This document shows positions 1-6,823 of a stretch of DNA of 6,933 nucleotides, piece after piece. Source of the stretch: Planctomycetota bacterium. GTDB lineage: Bacteria; Planctomycetota; Brocadiia; SM23-32. The notes beneath the pieces were generated by a model. It was not told where the DNA came from, searched no databases, and was given only the letters and a program-made list of their open reading frames with translations. The translations under genes and the position numbers were made by a program. The stretch covers positions 1 to 6,933 of the forward strand of contig JAUVVP010000100.1 of NCBI GenBank assembly GCA_030604585.1, in the 5' to 3' direction. Positions within the stretch are counted from its first letter, which is position 1. Every line of letters starts with the position of its first letter.

Positions 1-340
1 GGCGGCCGTTCCCAGGGAGGGGCCGGCGGAGGCCGAGGCAGGAGATAGCCGAAGCCCTCGCGCTGAACGGGAGCCCGATCGCCATTACTTGCTCGATGGA
101 ACCGGCCTCGGCCCCCGAAGGGGGGAAGACACCGGGTGTGTGATGTGTTCCTGCCCGCCCGGGACGCAAGGTCATAGACCCGACGCGGTCAACGTCCGCC
201 TGCCACGGGGCTGCGTGCCGCTTGGGCGGCGGCCGGCGGACTGGCGAGAACGCTCGTTTTCGTCAAGTTGCACTTGCAGGGTGGCTGCGCCGTGCGTAGA
301 GTGTTCGGCCGCAGCAAGCTTCTTTCGTGGGAGGCACGAC
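1..340. other. 5' region without a supported gene
   Basis: I see no convincing gene in these 340 bases. The reading frame of the downstream aminotransferase stays open back to position 2, but the peptide it would add is rich in Arg, Gly and Pro, resembles no protein I know and sits upstream of a much better start at 341. Another plus-strand frame runs from the window edge to a TGA at 141-143 and could be the tail of an upstream gene, but I cannot identify it. A C5/G5 hairpin near 111-126 has no T-tract, and a 4-bp stem followed by four Ts at 245-260 is too weak to call a terminator. I found no clear -35/-10 pair for the downstream gene. Confidence 0.5.
329..334 (+). promoter_or_regulatory. 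Ribosome binding site that fixes the aminotransferase start
   Basis: GGGAGG lies 6 nt before the ATG at 341. It decides between this start and the long in-frame open extension upstream, which has no comparable Shine-Dalgarno site and encodes no family-like sequence. Confidence 0.75.
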
Positions 341-1609
341 ATGGCGGAACTGGCCATCAACGGCGGCGAGAAATGCGTGACGGAGCCCGTCAAGGTTAAA
401 TGGCCCATCACCGACGAGCGCGACGCGGAGCACGTTGCCGAGGTGGTGCGCGCCGGGCGGGGCGGCTGGTGCCGGCTCGGGCTGGAGGACGGCGAAGTGT
501 CCTCCTTCGAGCGGGAATGGGCCGACTATCACGACGCGAAGCACTGCCTGGCGGTCAACAACGGCACCGTGGCCATCGAGTGCGCCCTACAGGGCCTCGG
601 GCTGCGCCCGGGGGATGAGGTCATCGTGCCGGCGGTCACTTTCGTTGCGTCCGCCTCGGGCGTGCTGATGGCGCGGGGTATCCCCGTCTTCGCGGACGTG
701 ATCCCGGAGACCTGCCAGATCGACCCCGACGACATCGAGCGCAAGGTGACCGAGCGCACCCGCGGCGTGGTGGTCGTCCACTACGGCGGCTACCCGGCGG
801 ACCTGACCCGCATCAAGGATGTGGCCGAACGGCACGGCCTGTTCGTGCTGGAGGACTGCGCCCACGCGCAGGGCTCGGAATGGGAGGGGCGCAAGGTCGG
901 CGCCATCGGCGACGTTGGCACCTTCAGCTTCCAGGGCTCCAAGGCGCTCACCTGCGGCGAAGGCGGCGCCATCGTCACCGACCGGGAGGACGTCTACGAG
1001 GCCTGCTGGGCCTACCACCACATCGGGCGCGCCCTGGACGCCGAGAAATACGAGCACGAGACCGTCGGGCCGAACCTGAGGCTGTCCGAGGTGCAGGGGG
1101 CGCTGCTGCGCACCCAGCTCGAGAAGCTCCAGGCCCAGGTCGAGCAGCGCATGGCGACGGCCGCGTTCCTGTCCGAGGGGCTCCAAGAGATACCCGGCGT
1201 CGAGCCGCTCAAGGAGGACGAGCGCATCACGCAGCGCGGCTACTACTTCTACGTCATGCGCTTCGACGAGGAGACCTGGGGCGTGAGCAAGGGCACTTTC
1301 GTGCGCGCCTTCGGCGCCGAGGGCGTGCCCATGTCCAGCGGCTACTGGTCCACGGTCTACGAGCTGCCGGTGTTCGCCAACAACCGCTACGACTCCACGG
1401 GCTACCCGGTCGTCGAGGGCGAAGGCTACGGGCGCGTGGTTGATTACAAGGACGTCCGCTGCCCGAACGCCGAGCTGGTCACCCACCACCAGCACCTGAC
1501 CTTCACCACCCACAGCCTCCTCTACCGCAAGTGCGCCGAGGACGCTCTGGCGGTCTTCCGCAAGCTCTGGGAGAACCGCGGCGAACTGAAGGACGGCGAA
1601 GGGCAGTAG
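341..1609 (+). CDS. DegT/DnrJ/EryC1/StrS family PLP-dependent aminotransferase (StsC-like)
   Basis: A 422-residue type I-fold sugar aminotransferase. The family transfers an amino group, usually from glutamate or glutamine, to keto-sugars or cyclitol ketones through PLP in the cytoplasm. The N-terminus (LAINGGEK, then a WP motif near residue 21) resembles the scyllo-inosose aminotransferase/AHBA synthase branch more than the short nucleotide-sugar enzymes. Visible motifs are an N-terminal small-domain NNGT at 73-76, GDEVIVPAVTFVAS at 91-104, the PLP-ring aspartate D172 in LEDCAHAQGS, and the Schiff-base lysine K201 in SFQGSKALTCGEGG. The substrate/PLP motif NLRLSEVQGAL follows at 245-255. All key residues are present and the length is slightly above the usual 360-420. 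The start is set by GGGAGG 6 nt upstream. It ends with TAG 9 nt from the convergent GHL10 gene, with no room for a separate terminator. Family assignment is firm; the substrate is not known. Confidence 0.93.
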   Translation: MAELAINGGEKCVTEPVKVKWPITDERDAEHVAEVVRAGRGGWCRLGLEDGEVSSFEREWADYHDAKHCLAVNNGTVAIECALQGLGLRPGDEVIVPAVTFVASASGVLMARGIPVFADVIPETCQIDPDDIERKVTERTRGVVVVHYGGYPADLTRIKDVAERHGLFVLEDCAHAQGSEWEGRKVGAIGDVGTFSFQGSKALTCGEGGAIVTDREDVYEACWAYHHIGRALDAEKYEHETVGPNLRLSEVQGALLRTQLEKLQAQVEQRMATAAFLSEGLQEIPGVEPLKEDERITQRGYYFYVMRFDEETWGVSKGTFVRAFGAEGVPMSSGYWSTVYELPVFANNRYDSTGYPVVEGEGYGRVVDYKDVRCPNAELVTHHQHLTFTTHSLLYRKCAEDALAVFRKLWENRGELKDGEGQ

Positions 1610-1618
1610 GATGTGCCG

Positions 1619-3343
1619 TCATGGGCCGGCGGCGGCGCCTGGCCGGTACGGAATGGCCTTGCCGGGAAAAGCGGCGGGACCGAGGATCGCGGCCAGATCG
1701 TCGTCAATCTCGTTCAGCACGAACATGACGACGCCCCGGGCCCCCTGGCGGCGGCAGACCTCCACCTGCCTGCGGATCTGCTCGGCGCGCTCGGCCGGAG
1801 GGCTGCCCTTGGCGATGTTCCAGGCGCCGACGGCCGGGATGATGCGTGCCAGGTCCGGGTCAATGCCCTTCCACCACGCGAAGGCCTTCTCCAGCTCCTC
1901 GGGCGTCTTGACGTAGGACATGGGGATGAGGTAGTCGCAGATGCCCTCGCGGTGCCAGCGCGGCCAGTCCTGAAGGACGCCCTCGGAGCCGCCCTCATTG
2001 TAGAACACGGCGGCCGTGACGAGCGCATCCGGCCGGATATCCCACGCCCGCTCATAGACGGCTGCTACCAGGCGCGTCACCTGCTCCTTGCGCCACTCGT
2101 CCCACAGGGCGTGCCTGGCGGCCTCCGCCGCGATGGAGAAGGGGCGGTCCGAGCTCGGGACGATCTGCGGAGCCGCGCCGGTCGTGAGCAGGGCCCGCTG
2201 GTCATTGAAGTACTTGCCCATCCTCTTGAACCCGAGCAGGGCCTGCGCGGAGGGATGCTTCATGGCGAAGACGGGGCCGTCAATGAAAAGGGCGCTGCCG
2301 CCGGCCTCGACGTGCCGGAGCAGCGCAGCAGCGATCTCCTCGTTCATCATGTAGAAGCCGATCAGCACGACCGGCGAGCCCGGCGGCAACTGGGCGATGC
2401 CCTCGTCGGTCGTCTTCTCCACGCGGTAGCCGAGCGACTCGACCCACGGGCGGTCGCGCCAGTAGTTGCGTCCGTAGCGCGGCGCGTTGATGTCCGAATC
2501 CAGCAGGAAGACCCGGTCGCCCTGCCCGACGCCCGCCGACGAGAGTGCGCGCTGAATCGCCGTGACGACGACAGAAGGGCACCACCGTCGCACGTGCCAG
2601 TTCAGCAGTATCACCTGGCCCGCCCCCACGCGGTTCAGGGCGATGGCGGGGACGCCGTCGTCGAACTCGGCCAGCACCTCGGCAGTGGTCGGCTCGGCCA
2701 GGGGGTTGCCGCTCAGCGCGCCGTAGGCGGGGAGTTCGGCGTACGTGAGGGCGCCGATGTCCAGGCCGGCCTCCGCCATGGCGTTCCGGCGGCAGGACGG
2801 GCACGTGCAGACGCTCCTGTCGTTGAAGCGGATGTAGTCGAAGTGCACGCCATCCACGTCGTAGCGCTCCAGCACTTCGCACATCAGGCGCGTCTGCCAC
2901 TCGCGCACCTCGGGGTGGCAGAGGTCGTACCAGTCCGTCCGCTCGCCCCTGAGGTCCATGGCGCGCCACTCCGGCCGCTCGTCCAGTATGCCTTCCTGCC
3001 GGCCCCAGCCGTATGAGCCGTTGACGAACCAGGCGTGGACCTGGATGCCGCGCCGGTGGCCTTCCTCAACGAGATAGCCGAGCGGGTCGAATCCCTCCTC
3101 GATGCCGTCGAGCATGGGGACCATCTCGCTGCGGTAGATGGCGTGGCCGCGGTGCGCGAAGACGAGGACGAACAGGCTGTTTAGGTTCAGCGTCTCGGCG
3201 CGGTCGAGCAGCCTGTCCGCGGCATCCCTGTCCTTGCACTCGCGCCCGTGGAGCCACGCGCCGCGCAGCTCGGTCACCGCCTGGCCCCCGCAGAGAGGTG
3301 CGCATAGAGCCAGCACAAGAGAGACCGCTATCACCCCTTTCAT
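1619..3343 (-). CDS. Secreted GHL10-like (family 10-like/DUF187) putative glycosidase with inserted GATase/ThuA-like domain
   Basis: About 574 residues. A hydrophobic signal peptide (about 1-22, likely type I cleavage near GGQA) is followed by the opening signature ELRGAWLHGR at about 25-34, typical of the GHL10/YngK TIM-barrel family, whose members are thought to cleave polysaccharides. The barrel continues through DVDGVHFDYIRF (about 162-173, with the conserved Asp) and a CTCPSC cysteine cluster. It is then broken by roughly 210 extra residues (about 195-405), and resumes with WDEWRKEQVTRLVAAV, TAAVFYNEG, DWPRWHREGICDYLIPMSY and a C-terminal GARGVVMFVLNEID. The insert contains VGAGQVILLNWH, DRVFLLDSDINAPRYG and EAGGSALFIDGP, which look like the alpha/beta GATase-like domains of ThuA and beta-galactosidase trimerisation domains. 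It is probably the last gene of the minus-strand operon, starting 15 nt after the remnant at 3359. I chose the ATG at 3343; a GTG one codon earlier (3346) is equally reachable from the same ribosome site. Catalytic activity and substrate are inferred, not demonstrated. Confidence 0.88.
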   Translation of the reverse strand: MKGVIAVSLVLALCAPLCGGQAVTELRGAWLHGRECKDRDAADRLLDRAETLNLNSLFVLVFAHRGHAIYRSEMVPMLDGIEEGFDPLGYLVEEGHRRGIQVHAWFVNGSYGWGRQEGILDERPEWRAMDLRGERTDWYDLCHPEVREWQTRLMCEVLERYDVDGVHFDYIRFNDRSVCTCPSCRRNAMAEAGLDIGALTYAELPAYGALSGNPLAEPTTAEVLAEFDDGVPAIALNRVGAGQVILLNWHVRRWCPSVVVTAIQRALSSAGVGQGDRVFLLDSDINAPRYGRNYWRDRPWVESLGYRVEKTTDEGIAQLPPGSPVVLIGFYMMNEEIAAALLRHVEAGGSALFIDGPVFAMKHPSAQALLGFKRMGKYFNDQRALLTTGAAPQIVPSSDRPFSIAAEAARHALWDEWRKEQVTRLVAAVYERAWDIRPDALVTAAVFYNEGGSEGVLQDWPRWHREGICDYLIPMSYVKTPEELEKAFAWWKGIDPDLARIIPAVGAWNIAKGSPPAERAEQIRRQVEVCRRQGARGVVMFVLNEIDDDLAAILGPAAFPGKAIPYRPGAAAGP

Positions 3344-3351
3344 CACCCCTT

Positions 3352-3356
3352 CCTCC
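3352..3356 (-). promoter_or_regulatory. Ribosome binding site of the GHL10-like gene
   Basis: GGAGG on the minus strand, 8 nt before the ATG at 3343 and 5 nt before the alternative GTG at 3346. The ATG has the better codon, so I prefer it. The site lies between the end of the upstream remnant and this gene, as expected in an operon. Confidence 0.65.
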
Positions 3357-3358
3357 CG

Positions 3359-3591
3359 TCACTCGGCCGCCCCGCGGTAGCGGCGCTCGTAGAGGCCGGC
3401 GTGGACTTGCCGCGCGGCCTGCACCAGTTCCGCATACGGCGTGTCGGTCACGTTCACGAGGCCGACGTTGTAGTTCTCGCCGTCGAAGGCGGCAGCCCGC
3501 CTGCGCCCTCGAAGTCGTAGACCACCTGCTCCGCGTAACACAGCGGCGCCGAGCCGACCAAAAGCGCCAATGCGATCAGATACACGTTCAT
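3359..3591 (-). pseudogene. Internally deleted, frameshifted remnant of a secreted glycoside hydrolase
   Basis: Two pieces in different frames look like the two ends of one larger gene. The first starts at ATG 3591 behind an excellent GGAGG (3599-3603, 7 nt spacing). It encodes a signal peptide, MNVYLIALALLVGSAPLCYA, then EQVVYDFEGAGG, a common opening of secreted carbohydrate-active proteins in PVC-type bacteria. In this frame it drifts into Thr/Ser-rich nonsense and stops at 3454. From about 3490 the -1 frame reads AFDGENYNVGLVNV, DTPYAELVQAARQVH and AGLYERRY, ending at a TGA at 3359. That pattern (ENYN-GLV-V-D-PY-LV-A) resembles the extreme C-terminus of GH5/GH39/GH42-like enzymes. Joined, they give only about 76-78 residues with no catalytic domain. 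I infer loss of the middle of the gene. A genuine small secreted protein with one indel, or an assembly collapse, are alternatives. Confidence 0.6.
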
Positions 3592-3694
3592 CGTCTTACC
3601 TCCGGCGTGTCCGGGTCCGCGCCTCCTACGACATCGTGGCCAGTCTACGCACCGGGCGCCCCTTGCGCAACGCGACCGGGCCGGGGCCAACAGG

Positions 3695-4891
3695 TCAGTC
3701 CCAGGGATGAAGCACGGGTTTTCTCCCGCCGGACACGGTGAGGAACTCCCCGGGGTCATCCTTGAAGGACCAGTGTCGCGGGTCGCTGAAGCCTTCCAAC
3801 GAGAGGCGTCCCGTCTCGATCCATTCGAGCACGGTCTTCATAGCGTCGGTGGAGCATCCGGACGTGCCGATCGTCGCGGCGCAGCGGTAGTGATGCGTGT
3901 CTATGTCGGCGCAGTCCACGGTCTCGTGGGTCCCGCCGAAGCAGGCCCCCACGGCATAGCCCTCGGGCGCGTAGAGCTTGAGCATCAGGCGTTGCGCGGC
4001 GGGATCGGCGCAGGCGGCGATGACGTCGTCGAAGAGGCCTCCGCCGGTCAAGGCGTTCAGCTCTTGGACGATCTGATCCTCCGCCGCAACGTGTTCGGCC
4101 ACCGTCCTGCCCTCGAGGCGCGGCGATACGTAGGGATGGACCCAGCTTCCCAGAACATCCCGCACCAGCTTCGCCTTCTGCTCGGACCGCACGACGATGT
4201 GGACCTCTCGCGCGCCCTCCAGGCGAGCCAGCGCCGCATAGATCATGCTGACGGTTCCTGAGCCGATGACACAGGTGAGGCCGCCTGGGAGGATGCCGGC
4301 GCGGTATTGATGCCGGCCCTGCGCGTCAACCCCCGTGGCGTGGGGCGTGGCGAAGATGGACTCCAGCGCGCAGGCGGCCGGTTCAACCAGGCACGCCGCC
4401 TCGTTGCTGACGTTGGCCGGCACGCGCAGCACGGACTCGGACCGGATCAGGTCCGGTGACACCCTCATGTATTGGGCGTAGCCGCCGTCAATGCGAAACG
4501 ATAGGTTGGCGATAGGGTCCGGGATCAGCATCAGCCCGTTCCTGTAGCGGGCCACGCGGCTCTGGAACACCACCCGCTCGCCGGGTTGGAAATCCAGGTA
4601 CTCGGGGGAGAGCGTCCGCCCCTCGCGGTATCCAATGCCCTCTGTGAGCGTGCGAACGTTGTCGCCCACGGCGATGACCTCCGCCACAAGCTCATGGCCG
4701 AGCACCACCGGGGCGTAGGGGTCCACGCTCTTGTGTCCCTTGGCGAAGACCGTCTTGTCCGTGCCACAGCGGGCGCACATGAGCACCTTGACAAGCAGGT
4801 CCTCCGGCCCGCAAGTGACCTCGCGTTCCTCGAGCCGGACGTCCCCCTTGCCGTAGTAAACAAAGGCCGCGCCGCTGAAACTCGCCGTCAC
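3695..4891 (-). CDS. Zinc-type alcohol/polyol dehydrogenase (MDR superfamily)
   Basis: A 398-residue medium-chain dehydrogenase, expected to oxidise a sugar alcohol, cyclitol or sugar hydroxyl with NAD(P) in the cytoplasm. Catalytic-zinc motifs are visible: C42 in ARCGTDK, H66-E67 in VVLGHELVAEVIAVGDNV, and E170 in CLVEPAACALES. The Rossmann motif is VIGSGTVSM (about 208-216), with the third glycine of GxGxxG replaced by Ser; the following strand ends VVRSEQK, so a basic residue stands where NAD-preferring enzymes often have an acid. The lobe that normally carries four cysteines for the structural zinc (about 95-135) has none. It is longer than the usual 340-360 residues. The start is GTG at 4891 behind GGAGG (4897-4901, 5 nt). 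An ATG two bases upstream reads ATG-TGA and cannot be the start. It lies in the minus-strand operon 114 nt after the end of the preceding glycosidase frame. Threonine/sorbitol/inosamine dehydrogenase-like functions are all possible. Confidence 0.88.
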   Translation of the reverse strand: MTASFSGAAFVYYGKGDVRLEEREVTCGPEDLLVKVLMCARCGTDKTVFAKGHKSVDPYAPVVLGHELVAEVIAVGDNVRTLTEGIGYREGRTLSPEYLDFQPGERVVFQSRVARYRNGLMLIPDPIANLSFRIDGGYAQYMRVSPDLIRSESVLRVPANVSNEAACLVEPAACALESIFATPHATGVDAQGRHQYRAGILPGGLTCVIGSGTVSMIYAALARLEGAREVHIVVRSEQKAKLVRDVLGSWVHPYVSPRLEGRTVAEHVAAEDQIVQELNALTGGGLFDDVIAACADPAAQRLMLKLYAPEGYAVGACFGGTHETVDCADIDTHHYRCAATIGTSGCSTDAMKTVLEWIETGRLSLEGFSDPRHWSFKDDPGEFLTVSGGRKPVLHPWD

Positions 4892-4957
4892 ATCTCCCTC
4901 CCGGGTCGCCTGGAAAAGCCGTCTCTCAGAGCGATCTTATCCGTGTCAGTGTCCCGA

Positions 4958-4998
4958 AGGCCGAGCCCCGGCGCCGGTGGATGCCCCGGACTCGGCCT
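4958..4998 (-). other. GC-rich stem-loop between the glycosidase and dehydrogenase genes
   Basis: Perfect 8-bp arms AGGCCGAG (4958-4965) and CTCGGCCT (4991-4998) enclose 25 nt that can pair further through CCGG blocks. It begins 8 nt after the second TAG (5006-5008) of the glycosidase frame, inside the 114-nt spacer before the dehydrogenase. No T-tract follows on either strand, so it is not a standard intrinsic terminator. It could be an mRNA-stabilising or attenuating hairpin, or chance in GC-rich DNA. Confidence 0.3.
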
Positions 4999-5005
4999 GC
5001 GTCCT

Positions 5006-5194
5006 CTAACCGGCAGCGTCGGCCGACAGACGCAGGAGGCAAGGCGCCGCCGGCGGTGTGAAGGTGAACGGGCCCGGCTGCGCGCTCTCCTGCGGAGTCG
5101 TGGTCATGTTCCACGTGTCGAAGACCTCCACCTTGTAAGGCCGTTTGCCCGGCAGCTCGATGGTCGCCTCCGCCGGCACGCTGAAGTAGACGTA
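5006..5194 (-). pseudogene. C-terminal domain of the DUF5060-type glycosidase, cut off by an in-frame TAG
   Basis: The glycosidase frame continues without a shift for 62 codons beyond the TAG at 5195-5197 and then meets a second TAG at 5006-5008. The peptide reads YVYFSVPAEATIELPG, KRPYKVEVFDTWNMTTT and PAAPCLLRLSADAAG. The core Y-V-E-V-F-D-T-W-N-M-T is the hallmark of the small beta-sandwich C-terminal domain (DUF5605-like) that closes this family, where homologues read like YKVEVIDTWNMT. It has no start codon or ribosome site of its own, so it is translated only by readthrough or not at all. The full frame would give about 508 residues, close to the family's normal length. Confidence 0.75.
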
Positions 5195-6532
5195 CTAAAG
5201 CTCGCCGGGCTTCGAGAGGAGATAGACGCCCTGGGAAAGCTCGGCGGGGGACATCTCTTCGTAGGGCGCCTGCGCCATGATCTTCTTCAGGAATGCGATC
5301 CTCTGCGGGCTCTCGCCGCGGAGGACGCCGCCCTTCGACCACCAGAGGATGTCCTCGGGGTGCCGGTAGGTCTCGCCGTGTCCGACGTAGCCGCCGCAGA
5401 GCGTCCCGATCCAGAAGCGGTTCACCAGCTCCTGCGCCGTGAGGTTCCCCCATCCATGCTCGACATTGCCCTCGTAGCCGCACTCGTCAACGACGACGGG
5501 CTTGCCGTATTGCTCGCGCCATTCGAGGACTCCGTTCAGGTCGTGGCGCTGCACGCTGCAATGGGTCACCCAGGGCCGGGTGTGGTCGTAGAACTGCCGG
5601 CAGTTGTGCACGGACCGAAGGCGGCCGTAGGGGTCCGAGTCCTGGACGATGCCGAAGAAACGGTCCCAGTCTTCCATCGTCTTGGACTCCATCAGGTCGT
5701 ACTCGTTGGCCATTGACCACCAGACGTTTCGGTAGGCGGCCAGGCGGGCGACCACGTAGCGGAGGTAGCGGTCGTCGCTCTCCGCGTCCATCTTGTCGAA
5801 CCCCCAGCGGCCGTAGTCGTAGGAGTGGAAGAGGATGATGTCCGCCTCGACGCCGAGGTCGCACAGTTGCCCCACGCGCCGCTCCAGGTGGCGGAAGAAC
5901 TCGGGGCTGAAGCGCGTGAAGTCCCAGTCCCTCAGCGGCGTCCCCGCGAAGGGGTAGAGTTCGGGGTCATTCTCGTTGAAGGTGTAGCGTTTCGGGAACA
6001 CGCACATGCGCAGCTTGTTGAAGGGCGCGCTCCGCAGCGTTGCCAGCGTCTGCTCTTCCATCTCGTCGCCCTGGTGGACCCAGGCGTAGCACGTGGTGCC
6101 TATCTGGAAGTACGGCGTGCCGTCGGCGTAGGCGAAGTGATAGGTGTTCCGGACCCGCACGGGGCCGTGGTTGCCCGACGACGGTTCGATGCAGGTGAAC
6201 TCGCCACTTGCCCCCGCCAGCTCCTTCACGTTGCTCTCCGTCTCGTAGGTCCATGCACCCGGCTGGTCCGGCATGAAGCGGATGCGATAGACGCCGTCCC
6301 CGTCGTAGAAGCCGTCCGGCTCGACGACGCGGTCATCCTGTCGGAACCGGGCGCTGAGCTTCACGTCCAGGAAGGGATTGCCGTCCTTCGGTCCGCTGAG
6401 GGAGAGCTCGAAGATGTCCCACCGCTCGACCATGTTCACACCCGCCTTCTGAGTCATCTCCATCTGGTTCTGCTCCACTGAGGTCCAGGCGCCGAGCCAC
6501 AGCGCCGCGAACAGAAAGGAAACGGTTCCCAT
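5195..6532 (-). CDS. DUF5060/DUF4038-DUF5605-type glycoside hydrolase, truncated by an amber codon
   Basis: 445 residues as read to the first TAG. Residues about 35-115 form the N-terminal DUF5060 beta domain ([36 protein letters not shown]). The catalytic TIM barrel starts at [19 protein letters not shown] (about 133-151). It contains the clan GH-A-like acid/base candidate E277 in [12 protein letters not shown] and nucleophile candidate E350 in [12 protein letters not shown], then [10 protein letters not shown] at about 380-389. The family is expected to act on plant or algal oligosaccharides; the exact bond is unknown. The stretch [17 protein letters not shown] at the N-terminus is hydrophobic but lacks a basic n-region, so secretion is uncertain. 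ATG at 6532 lies 2 nt after the TGA of the preceding ORF, with GAAGG 7 nt upstream, suggesting translational coupling. The barrel is complete, so the truncated form might fold, but the C-terminal sandwich encoded at 5006-5194 is lost. Confidence 0.85.
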   Translation of the reverse strand: MGTVSFLFAALWLGAWTSVEQNQMEMTQKAGVNMVERWDIFELSLSGPKDGNPFLDVKLSARFRQDDRVVEPDGFYDGDGVYRIRFMPDQPGAWTYETESNVKELAGASGEFTCIEPSSGNHGPVRVRNTYHFAYADGTPYFQIGTTCYAWVHQGDEMEEQTLATLRSAPFNKLRMCVFPKRYTFNENDPELYPFAGTPLRDWDFTRFSPEFFRHLERRVGQLCDLGVEADIILFHSYDYGRWGFDKMDAESDDRYLRYVVARLAAYRNVWWSMANEYDLMESKTMEDWDRFFGIVQDSDPYGRLRSVHNCRQFYDHTRPWVTHCSVQRHDLNGVLEWREQYGKPVVVDECGYEGNVEHGWGNLTAQELVNRFWIGTLCGGYVGHGETYRHPEDILWWSKGGVLRGESPQRIAFLKKIMAQAPYEEMSPAELSQGVYLLSKPGEL

Positions 6533-6534
6533 TT

Positions 6535-6723
6535 TCAGGCCTTCAGGGCGCCGGAGGTCAGGCCGCTGATGAACTCCCGCTGAAGGGCGAAGACCGGGTC
6601 CGGCCGGCCCTCCTCACCCCTGGGATGCAGGGCCAGCACCCCCAGGCCCGAGAGAACGGCCGCCGCCAGTATCCAGAAAGGCGCCCTGCCGTAGGGGAAT
6701 TCCATGTGCGAGGCCGTTTCCAT
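6535..6723 (-). pseudogene. ABC sugar-transporter remnant: solute-binding-protein N-terminus joined to MalG-type permease C-terminus
   Basis: An open frame of 62 codons, first in the minus-strand cluster. Residues 7-32 (MEFPYGRAPFWIL, then AAAVLSGLGVLAL) form one membrane segment like the N-terminal anchors I associate with sugar-binding proteins of PVC-type bacteria, and RPD at 40-42 may be the start of a mature domain. The next residues, [18 protein letters not shown], match the well-known end of MalG/UgpE-type permeases (QRYF-GLTAGAVKG). No binding domain, permease helices or EAA loop lie between. I infer an in-frame deletion from the start of one gene, or of a binding-protein/permease fusion, to the end of the permease. 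The start is uncertain: ATG 6723 or ATG 6705, neither with a good Shine-Dalgarno; longer starts up to 6813 would overlap the candidate promoter. The TGA is 2 nt from the next gene. A functional small membrane protein cannot be excluded. Confidence 0.65.
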
Positions 6724-6744
6724 TGCGGGGAAATCCGCGCCGCC

Positions 6745-6773
6745 ATCATAGCAAATCCGCCCGCGCAGGAAAA
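6745..6773 (-). promoter_or_regulatory. Candidate sigma70 promoter of the minus-strand operon
   Basis: Minus strand: -10 TATGAT (6745-6750, 5/6 to consensus) preceded by TGC, an extended -10, with a weak -35 TTTTCC (6768-6773, 3/6) at 17 bp. The predicted start of transcription near 6738 lies 15-35 nt before the candidate ATGs at 6723 and 6705. It is among the more AT-rich patches in the window. Sequence-only call. Confidence 0.4.
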
Positions 6774-6823
6774 CGTCCACCCCCGTGGTCCCTGCCGGTC
6801 TCATTCGAGCCATTTGCGCTGTT

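Noticed and set aside
245..260. CGAG-AACG-CTCG hairpin followed by TTTT
   Set aside because: A 4-bp stem and four Ts are too weak for an intrinsic terminator in this base composition.
2..340. Open frame extending the aminotransferase upstream by more than 100 codons
   Set aside because: No stop codons occur, but GC-rich DNA often stays open by chance; the added peptide is not family-like, and the ATG at 341 has a proper ribosome site and the family's usual N-terminus.
587..1513. 308-codon open frame opposite the aminotransferase
   Set aside because: It is antisense to a complete gene, is rich in Val, Leu, Ala and Gly with low complexity, and shows no motifs; this is the usual antisense shadow in GC-rich genes.
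1613..3016. 467-codon plus-strand open frame over the GHL10-like gene
   Set aside because: Its translation has no recognisable domain, whereas the minus strand encodes a signal peptide and clear GHL10 motifs.
3454..3759. Longer version of the remnant starting upstream at 3759
   Set aside because: The extra N-terminus is Arg/Cys/Pro-rich and overlaps the end of the dehydrogenase; the ATG at 3591 has GGAGG at 7 nt and begins a clean signal peptide.
4914..4945. TAAGAT as a -10 box for a separate dehydrogenase promoter on the minus strand
   Set aside because: Only four of six bases match and no -35 element lies at a suitable distance.
4586..5716. 376-codon plus-strand open frame spanning the dehydrogenase start, the spacer and the glycosidase
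   Set aside because: It crosses two well-supported minus-strand genes and shows no family signature.
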